DNA of 6,548 nt from NCBI GenBank assembly GCA_002686115.1, contig NZAF01000130.1:1-6548 (forward strand). Reading direction: 5' to 3'. A program made the translations under genes and the position numbers. Under the pieces are notes generated by a model. That model saw only the letters and a list, made by a program, of their open reading frames with translations, did not search any database and was not told the origin of the DNA. This document shows positions 5,003 through 6,548 of this stretch, piece by piece (position 1 is the first letter of the stretch; each line of letters begins with the position of its first letter). The stretch comes from Halobacteriovorax sp. (GTDB lineage Bacteria; Bdellovibrionota; Bacteriovoracia; Bacteriovoracales; Bacteriovoracaceae).

Positions 5003-6548
5003 ATGAAAAAGATATTTCTGACATTTGTGATTTGTTTCTCTGTCTTCTCAGGCGATGAGTTTTTCTGTCATAAACTTCAACAAGGAAGATGTCACAATCC
5101 TAATCCAGTCTCATCTTATGTTACACAACTTAATTGGATTGAGAATAAAATTGCTACAGAAAATCAATTGATTAGACAGGAACAAAAAAGACTTGCCGCT
5201 CGAATTAGATTTCTAAGATTTAATAAAGACTATACGGACAAAGAGTGGATTCAACAAGAATATGAAACGATTAAATTTTATTTCAAAGTTTTAGTTGAAA
5301 TAAATAAAATGATTGAACAGACAAATAAAAAAATCACAATTATAAAAGACGCAGCTTCACAAAGAGTTGAGCTACAAGATGATTTACATGAACTGAATAA
5401 ATTGAAAGTAAATATTCTTGTCACATATCCAGTTTTACGAGGAGAGAATATTGAAAAGCTTGCTCTAAAATACAATGTGGATGAAAGTGATATCTTAAGT
5501 GAAAAGATTACAAGGATGTTGAACAATGGAGAAACTGGAGACAAGCTAAAAGAAGAAGTTGAAAAGTTAAATCAAGCGACTATTAAAGCTCAGGCTTTTG
5601 GAGACGATGATGGAGTTGGGGAACTAGATTTTATGAATGCTCTAAGAGATGATAGTGAAGAACTTCATAAATATCTTGATTATCGTACGAGCACTAACGC
5701 AAAGATAAAAAATGCTTTTATTAAAGAGGACTTTACTAACCCACTCCTCATTAATTTTTATAACTCCCTTGATCATGAACAAGAAATTTTAAATGCAGAA
5801 AATCCAAAACAGCTTTGTTACACATTTAATGTCATAAAGAAAAAAGCAGAAAAATATGCGCTAGAAAAAGCTGTCGTAGATGGGGTTGTTTTAATGGCGC
5901 CTCTTTTCTTACCACCATTTGCGAGGGCCGCATTAACACCTCTCAAGTCCGTCAGGCTGATGAATTGGGGGCTAAGATCTAAGATCTTTAACACAGAAAC
6001 TTTAACGACCCTTACATCCTCATTATATTTTGCTGGTGACTCTATGCGAGAGATTAAAGAGTTAAATGATCAATGCCAAAGATTACACAATGATATAACC
6101 ATTTACAACGAAGTTGAATCATACCAGTCATTAAAGACTTGTGAAAAAGCTAGGCTAGGCCGATATGTTCAATTATTTACAAGTGGTACTCTTGCTATAT
6201 CAACATTACCTAAATCAATAAGTACTCTTAGAGGAATTCAAGAGAGTATTAATGCTCGAGGTAGATATGTACTAACAAGAAATGAAGATGAGTTTTTTAA
6301 TCATCTCGCTAAACTTGGATTATCAAAAGACACAAATATTGAGGATGGGATAAAGTTTTCAGGTAAAGGCTTTGATATGTTAGCGCTAAATCTTCGTCAC
6401 GCAAACAGAAATGAAGATTTTAAAGATGTAGCTGATAGATATTGGGAACATGTTGCAAATGTTTACAATCAACGAAAAATCTTGCCAAGAGAAAAAGTTG
6501 CTGCATTTATAGAGTCTTCAAAAAATATGGAAGACAGAACATTACTTA
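5003..6548 (+). CDS. Large exported protein of unknown function (3' end outside window)
   Basis: The frame opens at ATG 5003 and stays open for 515 codons to the window edge, so the C-terminus is missing. Residues 1-17 form a classic signal peptide (MKKIF, hydrophobic LTFVICFSVFSG), with cleavage probably near residue 16-17. C11 has no lipobox context, so a lipoprotein is unlikely. Residues 40-200 are rich in Glu, Lys and Gln with long helical, possibly coiled-coil stretches. Residues 290-312 are the most hydrophobic internal segment (VVLMAPLFLPPFARAAL) and 389-402 a milder one. Mature-part cysteines are C22, C30, C272, C358 and C380. I recognise no domain or catalytic motif. It follows the C92 hydrolase gene on the same strand. 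Both are exported with long helical N-terminal halves, so they may belong to the same functional class, but no sequence repeat between them is obvious. Confidence 0.87.
   Translation, partial: MKKIFLTFVICFSVFSGDEFFCHKLQQGRCHNPNPVSSYVTQLNWIENKIATENQLIRQEQKRLAARIRFLRFNKDYTDKEWIQQEYETIKFYFKVLVEINKMIEQTNKKITIIKDAASQRVELQDDLHELNKLKVNILVTYPVLRGENIEKLALKYNVDESDILSEKITRMLNNGETGDKLKEEVEKLNQATIKAQAFGDDDGVGELDFMNALRDDSEELHKYLDYRTSTNAKIKNAFIKEDFTNPLLINFYNSLDHEQEILNAENPKQLCYTFNVIKKKAEKYALEKAVVDGVVLMAPLFLPPFARAALTPLKSVRLMNWGLRSKIFNTETLTTLTSSLYFAGDSMREIKELNDQCQRLHNDITIYNEVESYQSLKTCEKARLGRYVQLFTSGTLAISTLPKSISTLRGIQESINARGRYVLTRNEDEFFNHLAKLGLSKDTNIEDGIKFSGKGFDMLALNLRHANRNEDFKDVADRYWEHVANVYNQRKILPREKVAAFIESSKNMEDRTLL

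Noticed and set aside
5003..5053. Lipoprotein signal on the secreted protein
   Set aside because: C11 sits inside the hydrophobic core after FVI, not a lipobox, and the cleavage region near residue 17 has no Cys.
5278..5544. 88-codon leftward open frame with hydrophobic Ser/Phe-rich product
   Set aside because: Antisense to the Glu/Lys-rich part of the secreted protein; antisense of such codons gives Ser/Phe/Leu strings, so it is a shadow and not a membrane protein.

Overview
The window is AT-rich (roughly one third G+C by eye) and densely coded. The partial first gene is an Escherichia coli-type (proteobacterial) aspartate-semialdehyde dehydrogenase. The right half carries two consecutive large exported proteins, one of them a C92/YiiX-like cysteine hydrolase. 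A low-GC Gram-negative bacterium fits. A marine Bdellovibrio-like predator (Bacteriovoracales/Halobacteriovorax type) is my best guess, from overall style only; no marker gene here proves it.

Layout. Positions 1-441 (+) hold the C-terminal 146 residues of Asd. Its stop overlaps the start of a PhyH-type Fe(II)/2-oxoglutarate dioxygenase (438-1184, +) in an ATGA junction, so the two look translationally coupled. That gene meets a leftward pair head-on, with interlocked stop codons at 1181-1184. The pair is a DUF501-family protein (2604-3134, -) followed after 10 bases by a glycoside hydrolase family 1 protein (1181-2593, -). A 142-base divergent intergenic region (3135-3276) carries an imperfect palindrome and a probable -10 box. 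It precedes an exported, 527-residue C92/YiiX-like papain-fold hydrolase (3277-4860, +). After another 142-base gap with a small AT hairpin comes a second exported protein of unknown function (5003 to the end, +), which runs off the window.

The most notable gene is the GH1 protein. Compared from memory, it resembles the plant galactolipid remodelling enzyme SFR2 (galactolipid:galactolipid galactosyltransferase) much more than ordinary beta-glucosidases. The resemblance covers the N-terminal region, the catalytic core and the C-terminal tail. A bacterial SFR2-like enzyme paired with a DUF501 protein would be worth following up, possibly in membrane glycolipid metabolism (inference). The other associations (asd with the dioxygenase, C92 hydrolase with the unknown secreted protein) rest on adjacency only. 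No RNA genes, mobile elements or CRISPR arrays were seen.
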